From Sphingopyxis sp. CCNWLW2 (GTDB taxonomy: Bacteria > Pseudomonadota > Alphaproteobacteria > Sphingomonadales > Sphingomonadaceae): a stretch of 64,000 bases of DNA. Position 1 is the first letter of the stretch, and every line of letters starts with the position of its first letter. Under the pieces are notes generated by a model. The model had not been told where the DNA came from. It saw nothing but the letters and a program-made list of their open reading frames with translations, and did not search any database. Shown piece by piece: positions 7,519 to 16,540 of the stretch. Where the stretch lies: the NCBI RefSeq assembly GCF_037095755.1, contig NZ_JBAWKJ010000002.1:1178001-1242000 (forward strand). The letters are read 5' to 3'. The position numbers and the translations under genes are program-made.

Positions 7519-8571
7519 ATGGGGGATTTCAGACATCATATCGCGGCCTTTTTGTGCGCCGCATCGCTCGCCGGTTGCATTCCGGCGACACCCGCACCGC
7601 CATCGCGGCCCGCTCCGGCGCCGGACTTCGAACGCCGCTCGCTCGGCGAAGCCTTGGACGTCTATGAACGCCCGACCTGGACGCTCAAATCGGTCACAAC
7701 CAACGCGGTCCGCGTGAACGCGGGCGTCTATTCGGTCCGCCCCAGCGACACGCTCCGCGCGGTCGGTGAGATGACCGGCGCGGGGTCCGAGGCGCTCGCG
7801 ATCGAGAACGACCTCGCGCCGCCCTATACGCTCCGCTTCGGGCAGGAACTCCGCGTCCCCGCCGGCCTTTATCACCGCGTCGGCGCGGGCGAGACGGGGA
7901 TCGGCATTGCCGCGGCCTATGGCGTCGATTGGGGCGAGATCATCACGATCAACGCCCTCACCGACCCCTATATATTGCGCGTCGGCCAGCGCCTGCGCCT
8001 GCCCTCCGACGCGCGTCCCGTTCCGCGCGGTCCGGTCGATATCGACGCGCGCGCCGCCGCCTTCCGCCTCAACATCGACGACATCCTCACCGGCAGCCAG
8101 CCCGCGCTCGCCGAGGCAGCTCGACCGACCGCTGGCAGCGCCGCCCCGCGCCCGCCGGTCACCACCGCGATCGCCGAGCCCGCCTATTTCGCCGGCCGCT
8201 TCGAATGGCCGCTCAATGGGCCGATCCTCGCGCGCTTCGGTCCGATCGCGCCGGGCAGGGTCAGCGACGGCATCAACATCGCCGCCGCGGCGGGCACCCC
8301 CATCCGCGCGACCGCAGGCGGCGTCGTCGCCTATGCCGGCGACCAGGTCGGCATCTATGGCGGGCTGATCCTGATCAACCATGGCGGCGGCTGGGTCAGC
8401 GCCTATGGCCATGCGGGCCGGATCGACGTCAAGCGCGGCCAGAGCGTTCGCATGGGGGACGTCATCGGCCGCGCCGGCGCGACCGGACAGGTCCAGACGT
8501 CGCAACTCCATTTCCAGCTGCGCAAAAATCGCATACCAGTCGATCCGATGAAGCAGTTGCCGCCCCGATGA
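7519..8571 (+). CDS. nlpD: NlpD-like lipoprotein with two LysM domains and a degenerate LytM (M23) domain
   Basis: A 350-residue lipoprotein (lipobox LAGC near residue 20), starting at the ATG at 7519 behind AAAGGGAG. Two LysM peptidoglycan-binding units lie at about 70-160, and an M23/LytM domain at about 232-345. Metal ligands of active M23 enzymes are lost: the first HxxxD position reads SDGIN and the HxH position reads QLH. The fold otherwise stays intact (GYGHAG-type loop, GATGQ). NlpD and EnvC of E. coli have similar losses and act by switching on amidases, so an amidase-activating role in cell separation is inferred. It overlaps the next gene by ATGA. Confidence 0.85.
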   Translation: MGDFRHHIAAFLCAASLAGCIPATPAPPSRPAPAPDFERRSLGEALDVYERPTWTLKSVTTNAVRVNAGVYSVRPSDTLRAVGEMTGAGSEALAIENDLAPPYTLRFGQELRVPAGLYHRVGAGETGIGIAAAYGVDWGEIITINALTDPYILRVGQRLRLPSDARPVPRGPVDIDARAAAFRLNIDDILTGSQPALAEAARPTAGSAAPRPPVTTAIAEPAYFAGRFEWPLNGPILARFGPIAPGRVSDGINIAAAAGTPIRATAGGVVAYAGDQVGIYGGLILINHGGGWVSAYGHAGRIDVKRGQSVRMGDVIGRAGATGQVQTSQLHFQLRKNRIPVDPMKQLPPR

Positions 8572-9623
8572 GCCGTCGGCCTTCCGACAAGCTGAAAATG
8601 CCGCACATCTTTCGCCCGCTGAAGCGCGCGAGCAACTGGCCGATCTGGGCCGATGTCATCACGCGGCTCGGCGTCGCCTTCCTCCTGATCGCGATCGTCG
8701 TGCTCGTCCACTGGGTCGACCGCGCGGGGCTGAAGGACAGCCACGACGGCCACATCAGCTTCCTCGACGTCGTCTATTTCACGATGATCTCGGTCACCAC
8801 GACGGGCTTTGGCGATATCGCACCGGTGTCCGACCGCTCGCGCCTGATCGAGGCGGTGATCGTCACCCCGATCCGCATCATGGTGCTCTTCATTTTCGTC
8901 GGCACCGCCTATAATTTCGTCCTCAAGCGCACATGGGAAAAATGGCGTATGGCCCGCATCCAGGCAAAGCTCACCGATCATTATGTCGTGCTCGGTTACG
9001 GCACCAGCGGCGCCGAGGCGGTCCGCGAACTCATCGCGCGCGGCACCGACCCCGCGTGCATCGTCGTGATCGACCAGTCGGGCCCGCGCATCCAGGCGGC
9101 CGAGGCGGCGGGTTGCAACGTGCTCCAGGGTGACGCGTCGAACGACGACACGCTGATCGACGTCCAGATCGCGAAGGCGCACACGGTCCTTGTTTCGGCG
9201 GGACGCGACGACAGTTCGATCCTCATCGTGCTCACCGTCCGTCATCTCGCCCCGAATGTGCCGATCAGCGTCGTCATCCGCGCGCAGGACAATGAGCTGC
9301 TCGCGCGGCAGGCGGGTGCAACGAACGTCATCAACCCCGTCAGCTTCACCGGCCTGCTCCTCGCCGGATCGGCACAGGGCGAGCATGTCGCCGACTATAT
9401 GGCCGACCTCGCCGCGATCGGCGGCAAGGTTCAGCTGCGCGAACGCCCGGTCCGCGGCGAGGAAATCGGCGGCAGCCTCGACCGGCTCGCGAGCGGCGGG
9501 CGCGGCCTGCGCATCTATCGCGGCGGCAAGCCTTATGGCTTCTGGGAAGACGAAGCGAGCAAGCTGCAGGCGGGCGACATGATCGTCGAGGTCGTCAACT
9601 GCGAGACGTGCGAAGCCGGTTAA
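8568..9623 (+). CDS. Potassium channel family protein with RCK (TrkA-N) domain
   Basis: A 351-residue protein with a two-helix channel module: TM1 at about residues 27-47, the selectivity filter TTTGFGD at about 80, and TM2 at about 93-117. A cytoplasmic RCK/TrkA-N Rossmann domain follows (HYVVLGYGTSGAEAV, about 133-147), then a TrkA-C-like tail rich in Gly. The filter TTGFGD is a normal K+ filter variant. Start ATG overlaps the nlpD stop, so the two are co-expressed. It ends in a 4-base convergent overlap with the DUF423 gene. Gating ligand unknown; NAD(H) or nucleotide binding is typical of the family. Confidence 0.9.
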   Translation: MSRRPSDKLKMPHIFRPLKRASNWPIWADVITRLGVAFLLIAIVVLVHWVDRAGLKDSHDGHISFLDVVYFTMISVTTTGFGDIAPVSDRSRLIEAVIVTPIRIMVLFIFVGTAYNFVLKRTWEKWRMARIQAKLTDHYVVLGYGTSGAEAVRELIARGTDPACIVVIDQSGPRIQAAEAAGCNVLQGDASNDDTLIDVQIAKAHTVLVSAGRDDSSILIVLTVRHLAPNVPISVVIRAQDNELLARQAGATNVINPVSFTGLLLAGSAQGEHVADYMADLAAIGGKVQLRERPVRGEEIGGSLDRLASGGRGLRIYRGGKPYGFWEDEASKLQAGDMIVEVVNCETCEAG

Positions 9624-9946
9624 CCGCGCCAGTAAAGCCAGCCGGCCCAGAGCCAGCCGATGATCAGCAGCGTTCCGCCGATCGGCGTTACGGCGCCGAG
9701 CCACCGCGGCCCGCCGAGCGCCATCGCATAGAGGGTGGCGGCGAACAGCGCCGCGCCGACGAGCAGCATGATCGCCGGCCCGCGCGCGACGCCCATGATC
9801 GCGATTGCCGCAACCGCATGGATCAGCTGATACAGCCCGCCGGTACGCAGCCATTCGGCCTCCTGCGGCCCTGATGCGCCATGCGCGCCGAACGCGCCCG
9901 CCGCCACCGCCACTGCCGCCGAAATCGCCGCGAATACGCCAATCAT
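9620..9946 (-). CDS. DUF423 family small membrane protein
   Basis: A 108-residue inner-membrane protein with four predicted helices. The AAGAFGAHG motif near the N-terminus, followed by YQLIHAVAAIAI, is diagnostic of DUF423 (YgdD/TMEM256-like). Its role is unknown. It is read leftward and its stop overlaps the stop of the potassium channel gene by four bases (TTAA). Confidence 0.9.
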   Translation of the reverse strand: MIGVFAAISAAVAVAAGAFGAHGASGPQEAEWLRTGGLYQLIHAVAAIAIMGVARGPAIMLLVGAALFAATLYAMALGGPRWLGAVTPIGGTLLIIGWLWAGWLYWRG

Positions 9947-10011
9947 GCTTCACCACCCTTGCAATGCCGTGCCGATGCGGCGAGCTATAGGGCGGCAGGA
10001 GGGAGAAGGCG

Positions 10012-10731
10012 ATGCCCCGCGACACCCCGCTTCCCGAGGGACTAAAGCCGCCGAGCCGGCTTGCGACGCTCGGCGAGCTCGCGCTGCCGCTCGACATGCT
10101 GCGCTACGGCCTGTCGGGCTATCACCTGATCGGCGCACCGCGCGGCGACGGCCGGCCGGTCGCCCTCCTCCCCGGCTATGGCGCGAGCGAACTCTCGATG
10201 CGGCCCCTGGAGGCGTATCTCCGCCACCTCGGCTATCATGTCCGCGACTGGGGCATGGGCCGCAACCAGGGCCGCGTCGCCGCCGACGTCGAACGCTTCG
10301 CCGCCCAAGCCGCCGAGTGGGTCAAGGCCGACGGCCCCCCGCTCACCCTCATCGGCTGGAGCCTCGGCGGCGTCATCGCCCGCGAAACCGCGCGCGCCTA
10401 TCCGGAGCTCATTGGCGAAATCATCACCATGGGCACGCCGATCATCGGCGGCCCCAAATATACCGCGCTCGCGCAGCGCTTCGCGGGCCGCGACTTCGAC
10501 GCGATCGAACGCGAAATCCACGCCCGCAACCTCAAGGGGCTGACCCAGCCGCTCACCGTCATCTACTCCGACCGCGACGGCATCGTCGGCCCCGACATCG
10601 CGGTCGACATCTACAATCCGCAGGCGCGGAACATCAAAGTCGACAGCACGCATCTGGGGCTCGGAATCAACCCGCGGGTGTGGCGAATCGTGGCGGACAC
10701 ATTGGCAGGCGTGACAAACCCCGAAAAATAG
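10012..10731 (+). CDS. Alpha/beta-hydrolase (esterase/lipase-like)
   Basis: A 239-residue alpha/beta-hydrolase without signal peptide. The nucleophile elbow is GWSLGG (about residues 118-123), an acidic residue candidate lies in YSDRDGIV, and the histidine lies in DSTHLGLG near the C-terminus. The N-terminal LLPGYGAS supplies the oxyanion hole. The general shape resembles PGAP1-like or triacylglycerol-lipase-type esterases, but the substrate cannot be told. Starts at an ATG behind GGAGGGAGA. It precedes rimO by 19 bases, so they may share a transcript. Confidence 0.8.
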   Translation: MPRDTPLPEGLKPPSRLATLGELALPLDMLRYGLSGYHLIGAPRGDGRPVALLPGYGASELSMRPLEAYLRHLGYHVRDWGMGRNQGRVAADVERFAAQAAEWVKADGPPLTLIGWSLGGVIARETARAYPELIGEIITMGTPIIGGPKYTALAQRFAGRDFDAIEREIHARNLKGLTQPLTVIYSDRDGIVGPDIAVDIYNPQARNIKVDSTHLGLGINPRVWRIVADTLAGVTNPEK

Positions 10732-10750
10732 ACTAGGGGCGCCGCCAATC

Positions 10751-12121
10751 ATGACAGTCAAAACCCTCCCCACCCAGCCGAAGGTCGGCATGGTTTCGCT
10801 CGGCTGCCCCAAGGCACTCGTCGACAGCGAACGGATTCTGACCAAGCTCCGCGCCGATGGCTACGGCCTGTCGCCCGATTATGCGGGCGCCGACGTCGTG
10901 CTCGTCAACACCTGCGGTTTCCTCGACTCGGCGAAGGAAGAAAGCCTCGAGGCGATCGGCGAAGCGATGGCCGAGAATGGCCGCGTCATCGTCACCGGCT
11001 GCATGGGCAATGAGGCCGAGGTCATCCGCGCGCGCTTCCCGAACGTGCTCGCAGTCACCGGCGCGCATCAGTATGAGCAGGTCGTCGACGCCGTCCACGA
11101 CGCCGCGCCGCCGACGCAGGGCCCGTTCGTCGACCTCGTCCCCGAAGGCGGGCTGAAGCTCACGCCGCGGCATTACAGCTATCTGAAGATCAGCGAAGGC
11201 TGCAACCACAGCTGCTCCTTCTGCATCATCCCCGATCTGCGCGGCAAACTCGTCAGCCGCCGCATCGACGCGGTGCTGCGCGAAGCCGAAAAGCTCGTCG
11301 CCGCGGGGACGAAGGAACTGCTGGTGATCAGCCAGGACACCTCGGCGTACGGCGTCGACATCCGCCACGATCCGCGCCAGTGGCATGGTCGCGAAGTCCG
11401 CGCGCACATGACCGACCTCGCGCGCGAACTCGGGCAGCTCAAGACAAGCGAAGGCCGCGCCCCGTGGGTGCGCCTCCACTATGTCTACCCCTATCCGCAC
11501 GTCGATGCGGTGATCCCGCTGATGGCCGACGGGCTGCTCACGCCTTATCTCGACATCCCCTTCCAGCACGCGGCGCCGAGCGTTCTCAAGCGCATGAAGC
11601 GCCCCGCGAACGAAGCGAAAGTGCTCGAACGGCTGAAGAGCTGGCGCGCCATCGCTCCCGACATTTCGATCCGCTCGAGCTTCGTCGTCGGCTTCCCCGG
11701 CGAGACCGAGGCCGACTTCCAATATCTCCTCGACTGGCTCGACGAAGCCCAGCTCGACCGCGTCGGCGCCTTCCGCTTCGAACCCGTCGCGGGGGCGCAG
11801 GCGAATGCGCTCGACGATCAGGTGCCCGAAGAAGTCAAGGAAGAGCGCTACCAGCGCATCATGGCGAAAACCGCCGCGATCAGCGCCGCCAAGCTCGAAG
11901 CCAAGATCGGCCGCACCCTCCCCGTGATCATCGACGAAGTCGGTGAGGCAGACGAAGACGGCAGCATCGGCGCGACCGGCCGCTCACAGGCCGACGCGCC
12001 CGAGATCGACGGTCATGTGTATCTGCGTGACGTCGCGGCCACATTGAAGGCCGGCGACATCGTCGACGTCGAGATCGAGGACGCCGACGAGCATGACCTG
12101 TTCGGGGCGGTCGCGGGCTAA
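10751..12121 (+). CDS. rimO: Ribosomal protein S12 methylthiotransferase RimO
   Basis: A 456-residue radical-SAM methylthiotransferase that adds a methylthio group to the conserved aspartate of ribosomal protein S12. The N-terminal UPF0004 domain keeps its three cluster cysteines ([20 protein letters not shown]). The radical-SAM motif is CNHSCSFC (Cys 151, 155, 158). The C-terminal TRAM domain follows about residue 380. S12 recognition is inferred from the RimO-specific [10 protein letters not shown] and [11 protein letters not shown] contexts, as opposed to MiaB. The enzyme requires two Fe-S clusters, connecting it to the suf operon elsewhere in the window. Nested inverted repeats follow its stop. 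Confidence 0.96.
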   Translation: MTVKTLPTQPKVGMVSLGCPKALVDSERILTKLRADGYGLSPDYAGADVVLVNTCGFLDSAKEESLEAIGEAMAENGRVIVTGCMGNEAEVIRARFPNVLAVTGAHQYEQVVDAVHDAAPPTQGPFVDLVPEGGLKLTPRHYSYLKISEGCNHSCSFCIIPDLRGKLVSRRIDAVLREAEKLVAAGTKELLVISQDTSAYGVDIRHDPRQWHGREVRAHMTDLARELGQLKTSEGRAPWVRLHYVYPYPHVDAVIPLMADGLLTPYLDIPFQHAAPSVLKRMKRPANEAKVLERLKSWRAIAPDISIRSSFVVGFPGETEADFQYLLDWLDEAQLDRVGAFRFEPVAGAQANALDDQVPEEVKEERYQRIMAKTAAISAAKLEAKIGRTLPVIIDEVGEADEDGSIGATGRSQADAPEIDGHVYLRDVAATLKAGDIVDVEIEDADEHDLFGAVAG

Positions 12122-12134
12122 AGCATAATATTGG

Positions 12135-12175
12135 AACGGTATTTACCGTTCGATGTTACCTAAAGGGCATCGAAC
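12135..12175. repeat. Two overlapping inverted repeats between rimO and the DUF4403 gene
   Basis: AACGGTA-tt-TACCGTT (12135-12150) and GTTCGATG ... CATCGAAC (12148-12155 and 12168-12175) share bases, so they are mutually exclusive hairpins. There is no T-tract. They may be an operator or a small switch ahead of the DUF4403 gene, whose ATG is 13 bases later. Confidence 0.5.
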
Positions 12176-12187
12176 AGGGGCCGTACC

Positions 12188-13660
12188 ATGCACGCCAAGG
12201 CATTCGCCGCACTGCTGTTGATCGGATCGCTCACCGCTTGCGATCGCCAGACCGAGGTCGCGCCGCCCCCTCGCGCCTCGGACAAGGCCCCCTCGCCGAC
12301 ACAAAAATCGCTGATCGCCGTTCCGATCAACGCCAATACCGCCTCGCTGAAGCAAGCGCTCGAACGCGCGGTTCCACGGACATTGTGGACGATCAACCAG
12401 CGTGGGCGCGCCTGCGTCCAGCCGCAGCGCGTCAAGGTCTTTGGCAAGAAGGTCAAGGTCACCCCGCCCATCGCCTGCACGATCGTCGGACAGGTGACAC
12501 GCGGGCCGCTGCGGCTGCGCGGGGAAGGCGCCGAGATCGTCGTCGACGTACCGCTCCATGCAAAGATCGCCGCACGCGACGTCGGCGGGGTGCTGAAGGG
12601 CGAGACCGCGACGGGCGCGGCGATGGCACACGCGCGCATCCGCATCGAACTCACCCCCGACTGGCGCACGCAGGGCAAGGCGCGCATCACCTATGGCTGG
12701 ACGCAGGCGCCGGGCATCGATTTCCTCGGGCGCCGGATCACCTTCACCGACGAGGCCGATGCGAAGCTGAAGCCCGTCGTGGCGAGCGTCGAGCGCGAGG
12801 TGACCCGCGAGATCGCGAAGATCGACATCCGCAAACAGGCGGCCGACGTGTGGCGGCAGAGTTTCACATCGCTCGAACTCAACCGCGAGAATCCGCCGGT
12901 GTGGATGCGCGTGACGCCGCAGCGCATTCTCTATGGCGGCTACCAGGTCGAGGGGCAGCGGATGAACCTCAATCTAGGACTCGAGGCGATCACCGAGACA
13001 TTTGTCTCGGGGCGGCCCGCCGACTCCGCACCTACCCTGCTGCCGCGGTTGGTCCGCGAAATCCCCAAACCGCATCTCGACGTGCGCGTGCCGGTGATCG
13101 CCGACTATGCGCAGCTCCAGCCCGTCGTCGACCGCGCGCTCGCCAAGCGGTCGAAGCGGCCGTTCGTGCTGCCGAAACTCGGCTCGATGATGGTCAAATT
13201 CGGCAAGTCGACGATCTACGGCGCGGAGGGTGGCCGGATCGCGGTGGGCGTCGACGTGGAGGCGAAGCTGGAGATGCGATCGGGCGCGCCGACGCGCGGG
13301 CGCATCTGGATGACCGCCATCTCGGCCAACAAGCCGGGCTCGGCCGAGGTTCATTTCACCGACCTCGTCATCAACGGCGACACCGACGGGGTCGGCGGCG
13401 ACCTGCTCATCCTTCTCGGCCGCAGCGAGGGTTTCGCGCCATTGATCGCCGACGCGTTGACGCAGAATTTCACGAACGACCTCGGCAAGCTGCAAGGCAA
13501 GATCAAGCGCGCGGTCGACCAGCGGCGCGAAGGCGCTTTCGTTATCCGCACCCGCGTCGACCGCTTCGAAACCGGCGAGATCAAAGCCTATGGCAACGGC
13601 CTCTACCTGCCGGTGCGGATGGTCGGCGGGGCCAGCGTCGATTACCGTCCGGTGCGGTGA
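12188..13660 (+). CDS. DUF4403 family lipoprotein
   Basis: A 490-residue envelope protein. A signal peptide ends in the lipobox SLTAC (about residues 14-18), so the mature protein should be lipid-anchored. The rest matches the long beta-rich DUF4403 architecture: LIAVPINANTASLKQALERAVPRTLW near the start, paired strands, and the terminal KLQGKIKRAVDQ...VRMVGGASVDYRP region. These proteins have a lipid-binding-like fold and no established function. The gene stands alone and converges with the DUF1579 gene just 4 bases from its stop. Confidence 0.8.
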   Translation: MHAKAFAALLLIGSLTACDRQTEVAPPPRASDKAPSPTQKSLIAVPINANTASLKQALERAVPRTLWTINQRGRACVQPQRVKVFGKKVKVTPPIACTIVGQVTRGPLRLRGEGAEIVVDVPLHAKIAARDVGGVLKGETATGAAMAHARIRIELTPDWRTQGKARITYGWTQAPGIDFLGRRITFTDEADAKLKPVVASVEREVTREIAKIDIRKQAADVWRQSFTSLELNRENPPVWMRVTPQRILYGGYQVEGQRMNLNLGLEAITETFVSGRPADSAPTLLPRLVREIPKPHLDVRVPVIADYAQLQPVVDRALAKRSKRPFVLPKLGSMMVKFGKSTIYGAEGGRIAVGVDVEAKLEMRSGAPTRGRIWMTAISANKPGSAEVHFTDLVINGDTDGVGGDLLILLGRSEGFAPLIADALTQNFTNDLGKLQGKIKRAVDQRREGAFVIRTRVDRFETGEIKAYGNGLYLPVRMVGGASVDYRPVR

Positions 13661-13664
13661 GCGG

Positions 13665-14126
13665 TCAGCGGCGGGTAAAATCCATCGTCCAGTTCACTTC
13701 CCAGCTTTCACCGCCGTCGGCCGACATCGCCTGCTCCCAGCGCGGGGTCGCGGTGTCGGTGCGGCTCCAGATGAAGCGCAACCGGATCGGCCGTTCGCCG
13801 AGCATGTCGTCGGCATAGAAGTGGCCGACGCCGTCCTCGAACCGGCCGATCACCGGAACGTCGAGGGCATGCGGGCTGCGCGCATCGAGCCACCAGATCG
13901 CCCATCTGCCTTGCGCCGGGTCATAGGATCGCAGCGCGATCGCGCGGTAGGTTCCGCCGGGGATATGGAGGACATTGTCCTCGACATTGCCGTCGCCGCC
14001 CAGAATCGGCCGCATGTCCGAAGTTCCGTCGAACTCTTCCCAATCGTCGCAACCGGCAAGCCGCTCTTTCAGCCGGCGGTGCTTCACCTGCCAGCTGCCA
14101 ATCTGGAAATCGAAATCAGCGGCCAT
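13665..14126 (-). CDS. DUF1579 family protein
   Basis: A 153-residue soluble protein. The start FDFQIGSWQVKHRRLKERL and the WAIWWLDAR block with a C-terminal WEQAMSADGGESWEVNW are the recurrent pattern of DUF1579-type proteins (lipocalin-like beta barrels with paired tryptophans). The function is unknown; a hydrophobic ligand is plausible. The gene lies between the DUF4403 gene (convergent) and pit (same direction). Confidence 0.75.
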   Translation of the reverse strand: MAADFDFQIGSWQVKHRRLKERLAGCDDWEEFDGTSDMRPILGGDGNVEDNVLHIPGGTYRAIALRSYDPAQGRWAIWWLDARSPHALDVPVIGRFEDGVGHFYADDMLGERPIRLRFIWSRTDTATPRWEQAMSADGGESWEVNWTMDFTRR

Positions 14127-14197
14127 CGTGCGCGCTCCCCATTGTCACCGAGAGAGTGTTCTTATTACGTTCTCATCCGAACGCAACCCCGCCCAAT

Positions 14198-15211
14198 TCA
14201 GAACAGGCGGGTGATCGCATAGAAGACCGCCGCCACCGCCGCGCTTGCCGGGATGGTGATGAACCACGCCGCGACGACATTGCCCGCGACGCCCCATCGC
14301 ACCGCGCTCGTCCGGCGCGCCACGCCTGCGCCGATGATGCTGCCGGTGATCGTGTGCGTCGTCGACACCGGGATGCCGAGCAGGCTGGCGGTGAACACCA
14401 TGATCGACCCGCCGGTCGACGCGGCAAAGCCCTGATGATGCGACAGCTTGGTGATGCGGCCGCCCATCGTCTCGATGATCTTCCACCCGCCCGACAGCGT
14501 GCCGAGCGCGATCGCGATGTAGCAGCTGAACGCGACCCAGTGCGGCACATGGAATTCGCCGCCGAGATAGCCGGTCGAATAGAGGAGGACGGTGATGATC
14601 CCCATTGTCTTTTGCGCGTCGTTCAGCCCGTGGCTGATCGAATAGGCGGCGGACGAAAAGAGGTGGAGGTGCCGGAAGGTCTTTTCGGCGAAACCGGCGG
14701 TCGCGCGGCGGAGCGCCCAGCTGCTGACCAGCATCACCAGCATCGCGAGCATCATGCCGAGCAAAGGCGACAGGAAGATCGCGATCACCGTCTTGTTGAG
14801 ACCGGTCCACTCGATCCCCTCGAACCCGGCATGCGCGACGCCCGCGCCGACGATGCCGCCGACAAGCGCGTGGCTCGACGAGGAGGGAATGCCCTTCAGC
14901 CAGGTGACGACGTTCCAGAACATCGCGCCGACGAGCGCGCCGAACACGACCGCGGGGGTCACCAGATCCTTGTCGATAATCCCCTTGCCGATCGTTTCGG
15001 CGACCTTGTGCAGCTCGGGAAAGATGACCGACAGAAAATAAGCGGCAAAGTTGAAGAAGGCAGCGAACAGCACCGCCTGCACCGGCCGCAGCAACCTCGT
15101 CGCGACGACGGTCGCGATGCTGTTCGCGGCGTCGTGCAGGCCGTTGAGAAAGTCGAACGCCAGCGCGAGGATGACGAGGCCGACGAGGAGCGGGAAAGCG
15201 AGTTCGTGCAT
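14198..15211 (-). CDS. pit: Inorganic phosphate transporter, Pit family
   Basis: A 337-residue membrane permease with about ten helices. The two internal repeats each carry the Pit signature: FLNGLHDAANSIATVVATR (about residues 22-40) and HGLNDAQKTMGIITVLL (about 190-206). Pit permeases move metal-phosphate complexes in symport with protons. It lies 15 bases downstream of the Nudix-DUF47 gene, in the same direction, the usual arrangement for a Pit transporter and its DUF47 (PhoU-like) partner. The start is the ATG at 15211. Confidence 0.95.
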   Translation of the reverse strand: MHELAFPLLVGLVILALAFDFLNGLHDAANSIATVVATRLLRPVQAVLFAAFFNFAAYFLSVIFPELHKVAETIGKGIIDKDLVTPAVVFGALVGAMFWNVVTWLKGIPSSSSHALVGGIVGAGVAHAGFEGIEWTGLNKTVIAIFLSPLLGMMLAMLVMLVSSWALRRATAGFAEKTFRHLHLFSSAAYSISHGLNDAQKTMGIITVLLYSTGYLGGEFHVPHWVAFSCYIAIALGTLSGGWKIIETMGGRITKLSHHQGFAASTGGSIMVFTASLLGIPVSTTHTITGSIIGAGVARRTSAVRWGVAGNVVAAWFITIPASAAVAAVFYAITRLF

Positions 15212-15226
15212 GGTGGACGTCCCCGC

Positions 15227-16351
15227 TTATGCGTGGTCGATGACCAGGCCGTCGATTTCGTTCGCGACATCCTCGAAGCTGTCGGTGACGCGCTCGAGAT
15301 GGCGGAAGAGTTCGCGCGTGATCAGGAAGCGGGTCGGGTTCGATTCGCCATGCTCGCGGAACAGGCGCTTGAGCCCGGCAGCATGGATTTCGTCGGCATG
15401 ACCTTCCATCCGCACCAGCCGCTCGGTGAGCTCGTGGAGCCGCGGACCGTTGGCGCCGATGTTGCGAAGCAGCGGCAGCGCTTCCGCCGTCAGCCGAGCG
15501 GCGTCGACGATGATCCCGGCGATGTCGCGCATCTCGGGCTCGAACTCGGTGACGTCATACAGGTCGACCGCACCCGCGGTCTTCTGCATCTCGTCGATCG
15601 CATCGTCCATCGAGGCGATCAGGTCGGTGATCGCGCTGCGGTCGAACGGGGTCAGGAAAGTGCGGCGGACGGTCTGGAGCACTTCGCGGGTGATCGCGTC
15701 GGCGTCATGCTCGCGCTCGATGATTTCCTGGACATGGTCGGCCATGCCCTCGCCGCCCTGCAACATGCGCGACAGCGCGTTCGCCCCGGCGACGAGCGTC
15801 GCGGCGTGGCTTTCGAACAATTCAAAGAAATTTCCCTGTCGCGGCAGCAAACGCTGAAACCATGCGAACATCCAGCTAACCCCTGTCTTGTCTGCTACAT
15901 TTTCGACGACCCCGCGCGGCTGGGCGACGGCGCGGAAACCGCCATCACCGAACGAGCGGATGAGCGCCTGCAAATCGGGTTCCTCGACCGCCGAGGCGGC
16001 GTCGCGGAACGAAAACCATTTGCGGTCGCGTTCGTCCATTTCCTTCCAGTCGTCGAGCTCGTTCGTCACGGCGAGCGGGAAGACTTCGACATCATATTTG
16101 ATCGACGCGCCGTTAGCGCGGCGCTTCCGATATTCATAGCTGCCGATCGGCGTCGGACACACCGCGCCGATCACCCCCGCCTCTTCTTCCGCCTCGATCG
16201 CGGCGGCGGCGTGACGCGTGATGCCGGTCAGCGGATTGCCCTTCGGCACCACCCAGCGCTTCGTCTCGCGCGACGTGATCAGCAGGATTTCGGTCGGCCC
16301 GTCCTGCGCGGGTCCGCCGAATCGATAGGGAAGGACGGCGATCTGACGCAT
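15227..16351 (-). CDS. Nudix hydrolase domain joined to DUF47 (PhoU-like) domain
   Basis: A single open frame of 374 residues. Residues 1-140 are a Nudix hydrolase of the diphosphoinositol/diadenosine polyphosphate type: RRWVVPKGNPLTG followed by IEAEEEAGV, which keeps the metal-binding glutamates of the Nudix box but has Ile in place of the Arg and of the first Glu. Residues 161-374 are a complete DUF47 protein (FAWFQRLLPRQGNFFELFESHA ... ), the helical partner of Pit transporters. A good ribosome site (AGGGG, 8 bases before the ATG at 15871) lies at the junction, so a free DUF47 protein may also be made. A TAG exists in another frame just before that ATG, so loss of a stop by a small indel is possible. 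pit follows by 15 bases. Confidence 0.82.
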   Translation of the reverse strand: MRQIAVLPYRFGGPAQDGPTEILLITSRETKRWVVPKGNPLTGITRHAAAAIEAEEEAGVIGAVCPTPIGSYEYRKRRANGASIKYDVEVFPLAVTNELDDWKEMDERDRKWFSFRDAASAVEEPDLQALIRSFGDGGFRAVAQPRGVVENVADKTGVSWMFAWFQRLLPRQGNFFELFESHAATLVAGANALSRMLQGGEGMADHVQEIIEREHDADAITREVLQTVRRTFLTPFDRSAITDLIASMDDAIDEMQKTAGAVDLYDVTEFEPEMRDIAGIIVDAARLTAEALPLLRNIGANGPRLHELTERLVRMEGHADEIHAAGLKRLFREHGESNPTRFLITRELFRHLERVTDSFEDVANEIDGLVIDHA

Positions 16352-16485
16352 GAGGCTTTCATCCTTTCCGGCGGTTTCGGGCGCGCGAGGCCATGGGTGA
16401 CAAACAGGTTACGCCCCTATGACAATAATGTGACAGCGACAAGGACGCTTCATCGCCGCGGTACTTTCCGTAAACGTCAATTCGA

Positions 16486-16513
16486 TTGCAAAATGAAACG
16501 CGGTGCGTAATCT
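16486..16513 (+). promoter_or_regulatory. Candidate promoter of the monooxygenase gene
   Basis: TTGCAA (16486-16491) and TAATCT (16508-16513) are separated by 16 bases and lie 27 bases before the ATG at 16541, in a locally AT-richer stretch. A ribosome site GGGAGACAGG lies between. Confidence 0.4.
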
Positions 16514-16540
16514 ACCCATCAAACATAGTCGGGAGACAGG

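Noticed and set aside
14156..16510. 784-residue frame antisense to pit and the Nudix-DUF47 gene
   Set aside because: Arg-rich, no domain, fully covered by two clear genes on the other strand; typical of GC-rich DNA.
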